DNA of 25,737 nt from positions 1 to 25,737 of the forward strand of contig CAZZFQ010000014.1 in the NCBI GenBank assembly GCA_964653695.1, in the 5' to 3' direction. Of this stretch, positions 1-8,001 are shown piece after piece; the stretch's first letter is position 1, and every line of letters begins with the position of its first letter. Source of the DNA: JALHTG01 sp964653695 (GTDB lineage Archaea; Thermoproteota; Bathyarchaeia; 40CM-2-53-6; JALHTG01). The position numbers and the translations under genes were made by a program. The notes below the pieces were generated by a model. It ran no database searches and was not told where the DNA came from. It saw only the letters and a list, made by a program, of their open reading frames with translations.

Positions 1-385
1 AGCCAGTAGTCATGTAGAACCCTAGTGAGGAGTAGACGGTCGCGCTAAGCGCGAAGTATGATGCGTTGTACAGCCATGAGTATTGTGGTCCCGTTGGCCC
101 CGTTGCAACACCGATGATTGTGAACACCACGATCATTATGAGTATCCAGATGCTGAACGGCCACTGTCCTGGAGTACGTCGCGAGATGTGTCGTGTGTGA
201 AGGTAGAACAAGTTGACGGCGCCAAAGCCTAGTGCGAACGCCGAGAGTATGATCCCCCAGTTCTGCAGATCCGTGACAATTGGCCCTGTTGTTGTACGGA
301 ACCCCAAGAAGTAGTCCGCCATCACCAGCAGGGCTGCAACAAACACTAGCACAATAGGTATCTGCCTTCTGACAAACAGAGACAT
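1..385 (-). CDS. Partial multi-pass membrane protein (C-terminus outside window)
   Basis: The frame is open from an ATG at 385 to the window edge (about 128 codons). The translation begins MSLFVRRQIPIVLVFVAALL and continues as hydrophobic stretches separated by short polar loops, so it is an integral membrane protein with at least three or four segments in the visible part. A GGTGAG ribosome binding site lies just upstream of the ATG and overlaps the stop of the DUF6754 gene, so the two are probably translated together. I do not recognise a family. The start is well supported; the function is unknown. Confidence 0.7.
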   Translation of the reverse strand, partial: MSLFVRRQIPIVLVFVAALLVMADYFLGFRTTTGPIVTDLQNWGIILSAFALGFGAVNLFYLHTRHISRRTPGQWPFSIWILIMIVVFTIIGVATGPTGPQYSWLYNASYFALSATVYSSLGFYMTTG

Positions 386-394
386 TGCTCTCAC

Positions 395-1171
395 CTACAT
401 CTTCAGTAGATCATTGATGATAGGGGTACCGGCCACTGTTGCGAGCACACCTATGAACATCAGGATCCACCCGATGATTTTGCCTATATCTTGGCCCTGT
501 ATGCTGCCAGCCTGTATGGGATCCTTGGACAGGTACGCGCCTGCAGCGTAAATCTCTTCGCCTATCAGTAGGTAATCACATACAACGGCGAAGAATGGAA
601 TTTGGTATCCTCTGGCCGTTCCAGCCAACTGTATGGCGCCGATTCTGAAGAATGTTTCCGAGAACATCATCGACTCTGCATAGAAGGGGCCGATCATTAT
701 GTTTGCGGCTGGCCGCTCTCTTTCGGCGATGCCCTGCACGGCAGTGGCATACGCGAACTGTTCACCTGATAGGTATCTGATCTGCTCTTCGGCGTTGAAC
801 GCGTCAGGCTTGCCTGCCCTTACGTATGCTTCTCTCATCAGCTCAGTTGCGATCGGCATCACTTGGGCCTGGTAGACTGAGTAGATGACTTTGACGCCAT
901 ATTTGGCAGCCAACTCCGAAACATATCCAAGAACAGCCAATCCTGCGACGAGTTGAGGTGCGACGGTACCAGTCAGCTCACCGAGGCCCGTAGTGAAGTG
1001 TATAGGCCTATTCATCTCTGCCGCCCTACCTGCCATCTCGGGCAACGCGTCAAGTCCTGCAAGCTTTCGAAACGACGGAAGCTTCTTCTTCGCCATCTCC
1101 ATGCAACCGATGATAAAGATCCATAGAGCTATCAGCATTCCAAGTGCAAAAATTCTTCCTGCGACTAACAT
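395..1171 (-). CDS. DUF6754-type membrane protein
   Basis: The 258-residue protein has an N-terminal membrane helix, a hydrophobic stretch near residues 65-90, a hydrophobic patch around the PFFAVVCDYLLIGEE motif, and a C-terminal helix. The sequence GRAAEMNRPIHFTTGLGEL, the PAANIMIGPFYAES block, AIQLAGTA and the IGEEIYAAGAYLSKDP block match my recollection of the DUF6754 family, which has no assigned function. The start is taken as the ATG at 1171 because GGTGA ends 5 bases before it. A GTG at 1180 is in frame but lies inside that ribosome binding site. The gene is third in a minus-strand run of four small membrane-protein genes. The family call is from memory of conserved motifs, not from a search. 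Confidence 0.72.
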   Translation of the reverse strand: MLVAGRIFALGMLIALWIFIIGCMEMAKKKLPSFRKLAGLDALPEMAGRAAEMNRPIHFTTGLGELTGTVAPQLVAGLAVLGYVSELAAKYGVKVIYSVYQAQVMPIATELMREAYVRAGKPDAFNAEEQIRYLSGEQFAYATAVQGIAERERPAANIMIGPFYAESMMFSETFFRIGAIQLAGTARGYQIPFFAVVCDYLLIGEEIYAAGAYLSKDPIQAGSIQGQDIGKIIGWILMFIGVLATVAGTPIINDLLKM

Positions 1172-1213
1172 TGATTTCACCTACATTTTCGGGAGGGCCA
1201 TATCTCGAAACTC

Positions 1214-1222
1214 GTTATAACG
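1214..1222 (-). promoter_or_regulatory. Possible TATA box for the DUF6754 gene
   Basis: CGTTATAAC on the minus strand lies about 47 bases upstream of the ATG at 1171 and follows an A-rich stretch that could act as a BRE. The spacing would allow a short leader carrying the GGTGA site. It rests on sequence resemblance only. Confidence 0.3.
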
Positions 1223-1283
1223 TTTTTCGATAGCCGAGCCCTGAAACATTGACGTCCTACTTTTGAAACAGCAGCACATAACG

Positions 1284-1670
1284 CTAGGTCAAGAAATCCC
1301 TAAGCCGGCCAAGCCAGCCTCTTCGCTCATTCCTTCCAGCTTCCCGCGCTTTCTTCTGGGCCTCCTCTTCCGCTTTCATGAGCTCTTCTATCCTGTGGAT
1401 CAGGCGTTCCACATTTTCTCGAGATCGAGTTGACTCAGCGAAAAGTCCTGCGTATTCGTACACCTTTACTCCTAGCAAATCAAGAGCCATTAACATGGGG
1501 GAGCCAACGACCAGGCCGACCTGAGTCCCTGCGAACGACAGCGGACCAATAGACTGCAAGATCATTACCGCCATCGTACCTAAGCCCGAGCCCACTATCC
1601 GCCTCGCTAGCTTCTCGATAATCTCCTTCTCTCTTTCGGGAGACAAGCCAGCAAGGGACTCCAACAACAT
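1284..1670 (-). CDS. Small protein with hydrophobic core and charged C-terminal helix
   Basis: The 128-residue protein starts MLLESLAGLSPEREKEIIEKLARRI in part as a charged helix. One or two hydrophobic segments follow (about residues 28-70, including GLGTMAVMILQSIGPLSF and GLVVGSPMLMALDLLG). It ends with a long Lys/Glu/Arg-rich helix that may form a coiled coil (about 80-120). This suggests a membrane-associated protein with a cytoplasmic helical tail. It lies 35 bases after the preceding membrane-protein gene and 112 bases before the DUF6754 gene, all on the minus strand, so it is probably part of the same cluster. I do not recognise a family. Confidence 0.65.
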   Translation of the reverse strand: MLLESLAGLSPEREKEIIEKLARRIVGSGLGTMAVMILQSIGPLSFAGTQVGLVVGSPMLMALDLLGVKVYEYAGLFAESTRSRENVERLIHRIEELMKAEEEAQKKAREAGRNERRGWLGRLRDFLT

Positions 1671-1705
1671 CCCTATACAACGGTTCTGTCACGTGATTCT
1701 TAACC

Positions 1706-2098
1706 CTATCTGCCAGCGCCGGTTCTGTGAAGCCTCTTCGCAAAGAGTCCGCCCAAGAACCCGCCTGCCACAAAACTCGTCAGATAGATCGCCACTCCCC
1801 AGAGAGCCTCGGCCAGTTCGAAGACGATAAGTCGGAAGACCATGTTAGTCATCCAAGCTCCGAACCCAACTCTTATCCCGACATGGATATGCTTCGCGAG
1901 CATTCTGCGTGTCAAACCAAAAGCGCCCAAGAACGTAGCCTCAAAGTAGACCAGGGTGGAGAGAAGCGTCAAATTCAACGCAGCCTGACCCGGAAAGTAA
2001 AGTGACGCAACGTAATCCCAGAACCACACGATCCCACAGCTGAACAAAGCTGCGCCAAAGTATCTCTCGAAACTTGGTAAAGGCTCTGCCTTTGTCAA
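1706..2098 (-). CDS. Four-helix small membrane protein, unknown function
   Basis: The 130-residue protein has about four predicted membrane segments: ALFSCGIVWFWDYVASLYF, LTLLSTLVYFEATFLGAFGL, VGFGAWMTNMVFRLIVF and GVAIYLTSFVAGGFLGGLF. A short basic C-terminus ends RLHRTGAGR. The start is a TTG at 2098 with GAGG about 7 bases upstream. It is the first gene of the minus-strand membrane cluster. No catalytic motif is visible and I do not recognise a family. The ORF is open throughout and its hydrophobicity is organised into regular spans, which supports a real gene. Confidence 0.6.
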   Translation of the reverse strand: MTKAEPLPSFERYFGAALFSCGIVWFWDYVASLYFPGQAALNLTLLSTLVYFEATFLGAFGLTRRMLAKHIHVGIRVGFGAWMTNMVFRLIVFELAEALWGVAIYLTSFVAGGFLGGLFAKRLHRTGAGR

Positions 2099-2187
2099 CC
2101 TATCCTCGAACGCCTCCGGTAACTCGCTTGAAATAGTATGGAGTTCGTAAGGATAAATGCCTATGATTCCGCGCTCGGCATTGGTTC

Positions 2188-2196
2188 AAAATATAT
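2188..2196 (+). promoter_or_regulatory. Possible TATA box for the MazG-like gene
   Basis: AAAATATAT lies about 75 bases upstream of the GTG start at 2267. It is in a 168-base divergent intergenic region and has the composition of an archaeal box A. It rests on sequence resemblance only. Confidence 0.3.
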
Positions 2197-2266
2197 GCCA
2201 TTTCGGTAAGTCACTGTTTGGAGAAAGTCTGAAAACCTGAAGGGAATAGTTACGGTTGGGATTGAA

Positions 2267-2578
2267 GTGCCGATACGAACAGAGCGCAAAGCAATACATG
2301 AGTTTCAAAGTCTCATGAGAGAGATATACTTCCACCGGGACAAAGTCAGAGGAGTAGCTGGCACCCTGCTATGGATGGTCTCCGAAATCGGAGAGCTCAC
2401 AGGAGCTGTCCTAGAAGGTGACCAGAAGACGATGACGGATGAGGCCGCGGACGTATTCGCTTGGCTATGCAGCGCCTGCAATCTACTTGGGATCGATCTA
2501 GAGAAGGCATCATTCGAGAAATATGGTGAAGGCTGCCCCAGATGCTCTCAAATACCTTGTCGATGCCAAGACAACTAA
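2267..2578 (+). CDS. MazG-like nucleotide pyrophosphohydrolase with Cys-rich tail
   Basis: The 103-residue protein is an all-alpha NTP-pyrophosphatase. The metal-binding acidic residues of the MazG pattern are visible as SEIGEL (E40, E43) and DEAADVFAW (E59, D62). Such enzymes hydrolyse NTPs or damaged or non-canonical nucleotides to the monophosphate and pyrophosphate. The C-terminus carries CPRCSQIPCRC (Cys 90, 93, 98, 100), which looks like a small zinc-binding knuckle and occurs in short archaeal MazG-like proteins. The start is a GTG. The gene stands alone on the plus strand between two minus-strand groups. Family confidence is high; the substrate cannot be read from the sequence. Confidence 0.85.
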   Translation: MPIRTERKAIHEFQSLMREIYFHRDKVRGVAGTLLWMVSEIGELTGAVLEGDQKTMTDEAADVFAWLCSACNLLGIDLEKASFEKYGEGCPRCSQIPCRCQDN

Positions 2579-2745
2579 TATGCTGTTCACACTTCCCAAG
2601 AGAGTTGTAAAGATCAGCACCTTTTAGGAAACTCTTAAGATCTCACTGGAACAGGCCTGCTGACATCACAAGTTAGCAGACTACTGCTAAAGCTTCGGCC
2701 ATTACTGTTTGCTGGTACAGCCGACCCAAAGAGGCCAATTGGCAT

Positions 2746-3015
2746 CTAGGACTGTAGCTCCTGCTGACCGAACTCAGTCAGCATCCATGTGTACTCTCGT
2801 CTGCCACCTGATCGAACGGCTATCTTTTCCTTTCTGAGAAGGTGAAGGTGATGTGTAACGCATGGGTAGCTGAGAGAGGACTGCTTCGAGATCTCAGTTA
2901 CGGTCTTCGCGCCACCCTCCATCGAAGATATTATCTTCGTTCTGGATGCGAGCCCTGCCTTCACGTTCCTCGTCATGGTCAGGTACGCTTTGCGGTGATA
3001 CAAGGTCCTCGGCAT
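2746..3015 (-). CDS. Small winged-helix DNA-binding protein downstream of PolD DP2
   Basis: The 89-residue protein has an ArsR/MarR-like winged-helix layout. A helix around residues 20-33 is followed by TVTEISKQSSLSYPCVTHHL (helix-turn-helix, about 38-57), then LLRKEKIAVRSGGRREYTWM as the recognition helix end and wing, and a final helix. No effector domain is present. The ATG at 3015 follows the DP2 stop by 9 bases. Its GGTGA ribosome binding site overlaps that stop, so translation is probably coupled to DP2. This context suggests a regulator produced with the replicative polymerase, possibly autoregulatory; that role is inferred. Confidence 0.75.
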   Translation of the reverse strand: MPRTLYHRKAYLTMTRNVKAGLASRTKIISSMEGGAKTVTEISKQSSLSYPCVTHHLHLLRKEKIAVRSGGRREYTWMLTEFGQQELQS

Positions 3016-3024
3016 AGTTCACCA

Positions 3025-6000
3025 CTACATGAACTCGCCCAACACCTTTTGCTTCTTCCGATCCTCCTCGACGAACAGAGATTCTATCTCATCTTCAATG
3101 AGTTGAAGCCGTTCCTCGTGATACTTCCCGAGGTCGTATCGCTTTATGACATCCCGCGCAACTTCCACATACTTTTCTATTGTTCCCCTGTGCACTGTAA
3201 GGGCCAACTTCCCTCCGCATCTATGGCACACTCCCTTTAACGGAATGCGCCGGTACTTGGTGTTACATTTCAAGCACCTGACTCTCTGGGTTGAAAACGC
3301 CTTTAGGTTGCCCGTAACATCACGCATCAGATGCGTCGAGAGCACTCGCCTGGCGACATCCGTAGCTTTCACCGCAACGATAGACTCCGCAAGCTCCAAC
3401 TGCTCCTGAACCTTTTCAACCATGGTTCCCAATTTCTTGTACAGGCTTTCCAGGTTTCCAATATTCAAATCGCTTACAAGATGCGTAAAGCCGAACCCCC
3501 CAAGCGCGGCCCCGCTTTCTAAGCCTCTAACCTCAAACCGCTGTGATACTGTCTCAATAATATCCTGAACCAGTTTCGGATCAGCTTGACGGGACGCCTG
3601 TTCAAAAAAATCCAACGGAAAGGTCTCAACGACCTCCATGTTAAACGCCTGTCTTGCAACCTCAGCAGGATTCAATATGACGGTAAGCAAGAGAGGAGCA
3701 TCCATCAATCCCCCGATCCTGCCTGGCAGATATGACCTTGAGAAGTTAAGCAGAACATCCAAGGCAAGCATTATCGCGTCCTCATCTCCATCACAATCCC
3801 TCCTCTTGGCCGCATGCCACAGGGGATGTCCCAAGCACACGTTGGCCTTGGTAAATCCGACTATCCTTCCCACAACACCAACAGATGTATGAGGCGACAT
3901 TCCAAGTATAAGGTGCCCCAGCAGATCCTCTCTTGTCCTCGCGTTATAGTACGACGGCAAACCGTATAGCTTCTGTAGTAGCTCGTCGACAAATCCCGCT
4001 ACCTGTACCAGATAGTCTGCGCAACGATCAGGAACTACAATGTCTTGCGGTTGAAGTTCGCATAGCTGATCTCCATCAGCCAGCGATCTTTGTCTGAAAT
4101 CTACACCATACCCGAGTTCCCTGAGCTTCTCGACCCCACCCCCAATCTCACTGCCCCTGAAATGTGTCAAAGGCGCGTTTGTAGCGTCAAACCTGACAGT
4201 GCCGTCCTTGAAGGTTGAGAGACCGAACTTCGCTCTCAAGATTCCTTTCTCAATAGGCTCCGGGGCCCTAGCCTCACTCGTAAGGCCCTTAACACCCTTC
4301 ACGAGGTCTGGCGTCTGATCGACACCTAGGCGTGTACAGGCGGACTGGAACAACGCTCCAACATCAACTGCCCTCGTCTCATAGCACACTGCATCGGTTT
4401 TACATGAGGGGCATTTGTTGTTGGGGGTTGGTCTTCCACATCTGAGGCAAACATACTCTGCGACGGTCTGGCTTCCACACTTCATGCAGGTATTTTGATG
4501 CGTCACCTCTCTGCACGAAGGACATCTTCGCTTCGTTATCTCAACTGTGATCAGCTTCTTGGCCCGGGCGGCTTCGACTATGTTACGGCGGGCCCCCCCG
4601 TGTAAGCCAACAGGAAAGAGACAATGAACTGGGGGCTTCATCTCTCTTTTCTTCGCCTTCTCAGGTCTGCCCATCCTCGCGCCGATGTACGACCCGACTT
4701 TTTTGCACACTCTCAGCCCAGATACTCTGAAAATGTTCTCCAATACTGAGCGTTCAGGATCCAGTGGAACATTCAGATTGTCAAGGCCTAGACAACACTT
4801 CAGGATCGATCCGTGACCTTCTGAGACTTCTATGGAGCCATTCCTTACCATGTGCGGAACTCCAAGAGTTTCAAGTATCCCTTTGAGCCTTGGAGTGTTA
4901 GACAAGATTCTCACTGCCTTGTCGGCGCCAGGCGACGCTTGAGCACAAGAGAAGGTGTCACGCAAGTAGCTCAGATCGTCAAAAGCAAGCGCTTCCCAGA
5001 AATATGTGAAGCGCGGGTGCAAGGGAACCCTGAAGATCCTTGAGATCGCAACAGCCTCTGTGTATGAGGGGATCTCATGGAAAGGATTCGTGAGAATCCC
5101 GCTTATCCGCTCACGCGACAATCCAGCCTGAAGAAGTCCGTGTGTATCAACATCGTTCAGGCCGACTTCCTTCTCAAGAAGTTTTGCCCACCATTCCTCA
5201 ACAAACCCAGAAGGTAGCAGAGGTCTGTTGTTCTCTAGGAATTCACCGAACGCCACGAGTAAGTCGCCTAAGAACAACACAGATTGAATTGACTTTGCTA
5301 GCTCAGCCGCCTCTTGTAGGCTCTCCACGCGAACCACTGATCCATCCTTCAACTTCACGATTGGAGGATCGATCGACTCTACCGGGGCCACAACGCCAGC
5401 CTTACCAGGCGCCTCTACTCGAAGTTGAGTCCCGGTAGCGACAAAGTCCCTCAGAATTCTCATGGTAGCTGGATGCATGCCAAGCGCTGCAAGCCCCGTA
5501 TTCCTGCATCGCCCGTATCTAAGCCTGAAGCCTCCTTGAGCATTCGGAAAGCAAAAGATCGGACGCCCTGCGATAACGTCGTCCATAAACATAGAGTTAC
5601 GCGTTTCTTCTTCCTCAATCGGGGCGCTGCGAATTTCCTTTAGCCAGTCCCACCCACTTATTCCGATCTTCTCGACAATTCTGATCACCTTTTGGCTTCG
5701 ACCAATAAGCCCGTCGTTAACAACTCTCAGCGCACCGCCCCTAACTCTGTTGGTCTCAATCCGCGGCAGATTCCTGAATGAAACGACCTCCACAGGATCT
5801 GTCTCAACTCCCGTCGCCTCTACAGGCAGGCGCATGAACGCGCTCAACAGCTCTGAGTCTGACGCTTTGAATTGGAAACGAGTTAACTCTCGCTCATGCA
5901 ACCTAACCTCTTCAAGAAACCTTCTCCCTTCGTCCTCCGTTGCCTTGTACCGATCCAGACCCATCATTCTTCGAACATAATCGGACACCACGAGTGTGAG

Positions 6001-6444
6001 CCCCATCTCGGTGCCGCCAGCAGACCTAATCGGTCCAGCGAAGTACACCGCCAAGTACTTCGATCGATCAGGGTTCGTCTTCACCTTGATCCCTGTGACT
6101 CCCTGAATCGGAGCCACAGTCCTCCCTTCGTCCAGAATAGACAGGGCAGTGCGGATTGCGTTTTCTCCGGCTTCCTCTCCGCCAACGCCAAACTTTCCGA
6201 GAACTATCTCTTCAGCTATCTTGAATGCGACTTCTTCTCGAGGCATGGTTTCAGTAAGTTCTCGGATACGACTTGCGACCCCTTCTGGCCCGACAGATTT
6301 TTCGACCCTTTCTGCTACGTCACTAGTCACTGCCGGTTCTGGTCTGAGAGAAGGATCGATGCCTTTGCTTCGGGCCTGTTCTGCGAGCGTGTATATTTCA
6401 TCAAATCTGCGCTGAATCTCACGGGTATATGACGAGTCATTCAA
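3025..6444 (-). CDS. polC: DNA polymerase D large subunit DP2 (polymerase catalytic subunit)
   Basis: The 1139-residue protein is near the usual length for intein-free DP2. It is the template-directed polymerase subunit of the archaeal replicative enzyme PolD and pairs with DP1. The acidic catalytic motif of the double-psi beta-barrel core is DCDGDED at 883-889. Zinc-binding pairs are visible at Cys 641/644-653/656, 666/669-678/681 and 1057/1060-1073/1076. The C-terminus QKVLGEFM resembles a PCNA-interacting peptide. The active-site motif is uninterrupted, so the intein known at this position in some archaea is absent. The start is a TTG giving MNDSSYTREIQRRF, which fits the DP2 N-terminal helix. 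There is no strong ribosome binding site, and the ATG at 6440 is out of frame. Confidence 0.97.
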   Translation of the reverse strand: MNDSSYTREIQRRFDEIYTLAEQARSKGIDPSLRPEPAVTSDVAERVEKSVGPEGVASRIRELTETMPREEVAFKIAEEIVLGKFGVGGEEAGENAIRTALSILDEGRTVAPIQGVTGIKVKTNPDRSKYLAVYFAGPIRSAGGTEMGLTLVVSDYVRRMMGLDRYKATEDEGRRFLEEVRLHERELTRFQFKASDSELLSAFMRLPVEATGVETDPVEVVSFRNLPRIETNRVRGGALRVVNDGLIGRSQKVIRIVEKIGISGWDWLKEIRSAPIEEEETRNSMFMDDVIAGRPIFCFPNAQGGFRLRYGRCRNTGLAALGMHPATMRILRDFVATGTQLRVEAPGKAGVVAPVESIDPPIVKLKDGSVVRVESLQEAAELAKSIQSVLFLGDLLVAFGEFLENNRPLLPSGFVEEWWAKLLEKEVGLNDVDTHGLLQAGLSRERISGILTNPFHEIPSYTEAVAISRIFRVPLHPRFTYFWEALAFDDLSYLRDTFSCAQASPGADKAVRILSNTPRLKGILETLGVPHMVRNGSIEVSEGHGSILKCCLGLDNLNVPLDPERSVLENIFRVSGLRVCKKVGSYIGARMGRPEKAKKREMKPPVHCLFPVGLHGGARRNIVEAARAKKLITVEITKRRCPSCREVTHQNTCMKCGSQTVAEYVCLRCGRPTPNNKCPSCKTDAVCYETRAVDVGALFQSACTRLGVDQTPDLVKGVKGLTSEARAPEPIEKGILRAKFGLSTFKDGTVRFDATNAPLTHFRGSEIGGGVEKLRELGYGVDFRQRSLADGDQLCELQPQDIVVPDRCADYLVQVAGFVDELLQKLYGLPSYYNARTREDLLGHLILGMSPHTSVGVVGRIVGFTKANVCLGHPLWHAAKRRDCDGDEDAIMLALDVLLNFSRSYLPGRIGGLMDAPLLLTVILNPAEVARQAFNMEVVETFPLDFFEQASRQADPKLVQDIIETVSQRFEVRGLESGAALGGFGFTHLVSDLNIGNLESLYKKLGTMVEKVQEQLELAESIVAVKATDVARRVLSTHLMRDVTGNLKAFSTQRVRCLKCNTKYRRIPLKGVCHRCGGKLALTVHRGTIEKYVEVARDVIKRYDLGKYHEERLQLIEDEIESLFVEEDRKKQKVLGEFM

Positions 6445-6493
6445 TGAAGCATCAACTAGGCAGTCTCACTTGAGGCTAGTACCTCTTGACAGA

Positions 6494-6502
6494 GTTATAA
6501 TT
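6494..6502 (-). promoter_or_regulatory. Possible TATA box for PolD DP2
   Basis: AATTATAAC on the minus strand lies about 50 bases upstream of the DP2 TTG, in the 93-base gap after the Elf1-like gene. DP2 and the following winged-helix gene may therefore have their own promoter. It rests on sequence resemblance only. Confidence 0.35.
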
Positions 6503-6537
6503 CTGATTGAGACGCTTTAGGTAGGGGCGTCCTCGCC

Positions 6538-6969
6538 TTATGAATCCTTATCTGTCGCCGATCTAGTCTCCTCAGTTTGTTCTTCGGATGCTTCACTCGT
6601 TTCGAGTTCCGCTTCAGGCGGCTCCTCCTCTTCGACCACCTGACCCGTTTCTTCAGGCTCTCCTTGAACTTCAACCTCGGTCTGCGTTTCTGTGACTGTT
6701 TCTGCAGCTGCGTGCTCCGGTTTCAGGCCAGCTGGCTGTCTTACGCCATAAAACCTGTCAGTAAACCTGCAGTAAACATCAACCACTTGATCGGCCGGAG
6801 AGGTTTCGAGCTCTTGCTTAAGGCCACACGACGCGCACTGAACAACTGCGTGACGTCCGCCCCTCCCCATTGCCACTTTAACAGCTTCCTCTCCACAACT
6901 AGGGCACGAAAAGATCGTCGGTAACTTCTTCTTGACGATCTTTACTACACGCCGCCGTCGACGTCCCAT
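6538..6969 (-). CDS. Elf1-like transcription elongation factor with acidic tail
   Basis: The product is 143 residues from the ATG at 6969. A basic N-terminus (MGRRRRRVVKIVKKKLPTIF) leads into a zinc ribbon with CPSC (Cys 22, 25) and CASC (Cys 45, 48), followed by VYCRFTDRFYGV. This is the Elf1/Elof1 pattern, a factor that binds RNA polymerase during elongation. Residues about 85-143 form a Glu-rich low-complexity tail that is long for an archaeal member. The ATG is preferred over the in-frame TTG at 6984 because GAAGG sits about 8 bases upstream of it. The gene lies upstream of DP2 on the same strand. The family call is strong; no function has been shown for the tail. Confidence 0.85.
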   Translation of the reverse strand: MGRRRRRVVKIVKKKLPTIFSCPSCGEEAVKVAMGRGGRHAVVQCASCGLKQELETSPADQVVDVYCRFTDRFYGVRQPAGLKPEHAAAETVTETQTEVEVQGEPEETGQVVEEEEPPEAELETSEASEEQTEETRSATDKDS

Positions 6970-7051
6970 ATGATGCGCCTTCAATGATTAGCGCAGTCTT
7001 TCTAATCGTTCTATTTCAACCTTCATGATCAATGTTTGGTTTGATCTTTGC

Positions 7052-7924
7052 TCAGATATTGTATGGTAGACGAAAGTCATGACCTACTGATCTGTATCCC
7101 AGCTTAACACAGAGTGGCGGCCTCCGCTTGTGCTCGGACCCCAGCCACCGAGCCTCAATTCGTTTCACAGCCTGCGTGGATAGACCAAGCTCTCGAGCAA
7201 TCTCCTCTACCGTCATGAAGTGTTCCAAGCCATACAGAGCCAGATCCAATTGGTCATAGTCCAGGCCAAGCTCGTCCTTCGCCGTTTGTCCAGGCCAAAG
7301 GTTAGGAGTCGATGGTTTTTCAGCCAGCCTCGCCGGAAGGCCAAGATGGACGGCCAGCTGGCGAACCTGAGTCTTGTACAAGTCGGCGAGCGGAAAGATG
7401 TCCCCGCCGTAGTCACCCCATTTGGTGAAATATCCCAGCATTACCTCGCTCTTGTCCGATGAGCCAACAACCAGCCGCCCTGTTCTATTGGCGTAGTAAT
7501 ACAGTACAATCATCCTCATGCGCGCCTTGGCATTCCCGTTAGCTAGACGGTCACTGAGATCAAAGCTAGGAACACCATCAAAGACTGCTTTTACCATTTG
7601 CGAGATATCAACGGTCTCCAAATCTATTCCGAACTTCTTGGCAACAAGCTCTGCATCTCGAATATCTTCATCATTCCGTGTCTCGGCTTCGGGCATATTC
7701 AACCCGAGAACTCTTGCGCCACCTATGGCTTTGGCGCAGATAGCTGCCCCTGTTGCGCTGTCGATTCCTCCACTGATTCCGAGAACGATGCCAGAGGCTC
7801 CCACTTCAGTAACGTAATGCCTTACGAAGCTTGTAATGTTGCCATCCGTTTGAAGTACATCTATTCTCAAAACCTCGGGCGATAGCTTCACTGTTGTTCC
7901 CTGCAAATGGCTTTTCGTCGCCAT
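7052..7924 (-). CDS. nadE: NAD+ synthetase, stand-alone synthetase domain
   Basis: The 290-residue enzyme amidates nicotinate adenine dinucleotide to NAD+ with ATP, the last step of NAD biosynthesis. The PP-loop SGGIDSA is at residues 51-57. NAKARMRM, VGSSDKSE (154-160) and TKWGDYGGD are the other substrate and ATP-site motifs of the family. There is no N-terminal glutaminase domain, so on its own this is the ammonia-using type. The ATG at 7924 lacks a clear ribosome binding site and may be near-leaderless. The gene is divergent from a nitrilase-superfamily amidohydrolase 77 bases away, which could supply ammonia from glutamine; that pairing is inferred. Confidence 0.95.
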   Translation of the reverse strand: MATKSHLQGTTVKLSPEVLRIDVLQTDGNITSFVRHYVTEVGASGIVLGISGGIDSATGAAICAKAIGGARVLGLNMPEAETRNDEDIRDAELVAKKFGIDLETVDISQMVKAVFDGVPSFDLSDRLANGNAKARMRMIVLYYYANRTGRLVVGSSDKSEVMLGYFTKWGDYGGDIFPLADLYKTQVRQLAVHLGLPARLAEKPSTPNLWPGQTAKDELGLDYDQLDLALYGLEHFMTVEEIARELGLSTQAVKRIEARWLGSEHKRRPPLCVKLGYRSVGHDFRLPYNI

Positions 7925-7952
7925 TCATAAACATGAGTCATACTGAATAAGA

Positions 7953-7960
7953 CATTTAAG
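7953..7960. promoter_or_regulatory. Possible TATA element in the nadE/amidohydrolase divergent region
   Basis: CATTTAAG sits centrally in the 77-base divergent gap. Read on the minus strand it lies about 30 bases before the nadE ATG, which fits a near-leaderless transcript. Read on the plus strand it leaves room for a short leader with AAGGA before 8002. One or both directions may use it. Confidence 0.3.
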
Positions 7961-8001
7961 CGGAAGACAGCTTTCGCAGGCTTGGGGGAACGAAGGAAAA
8001 G

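Noticed and set aside
2579..2745. Possible small RNA or tRNA between the MazG-like gene and the wHTH gene
   Set aside because: No T-loop-like GTTCRANYC, acceptor pairing or clear hairpin series was seen.
4760..4770. TCCAGTGGAAC, resembling an ORB dyad
   Set aside because: It lies inside DP2 coding sequence, lacks the G-string, and encodes conserved-looking residues; probably chance.
5896..6432. Long plus-strand frame of 178 codons antisense to DP2
   Set aside because: It is a shadow of the DP2 frame; Ser/Arg/His-rich translation with no domain.
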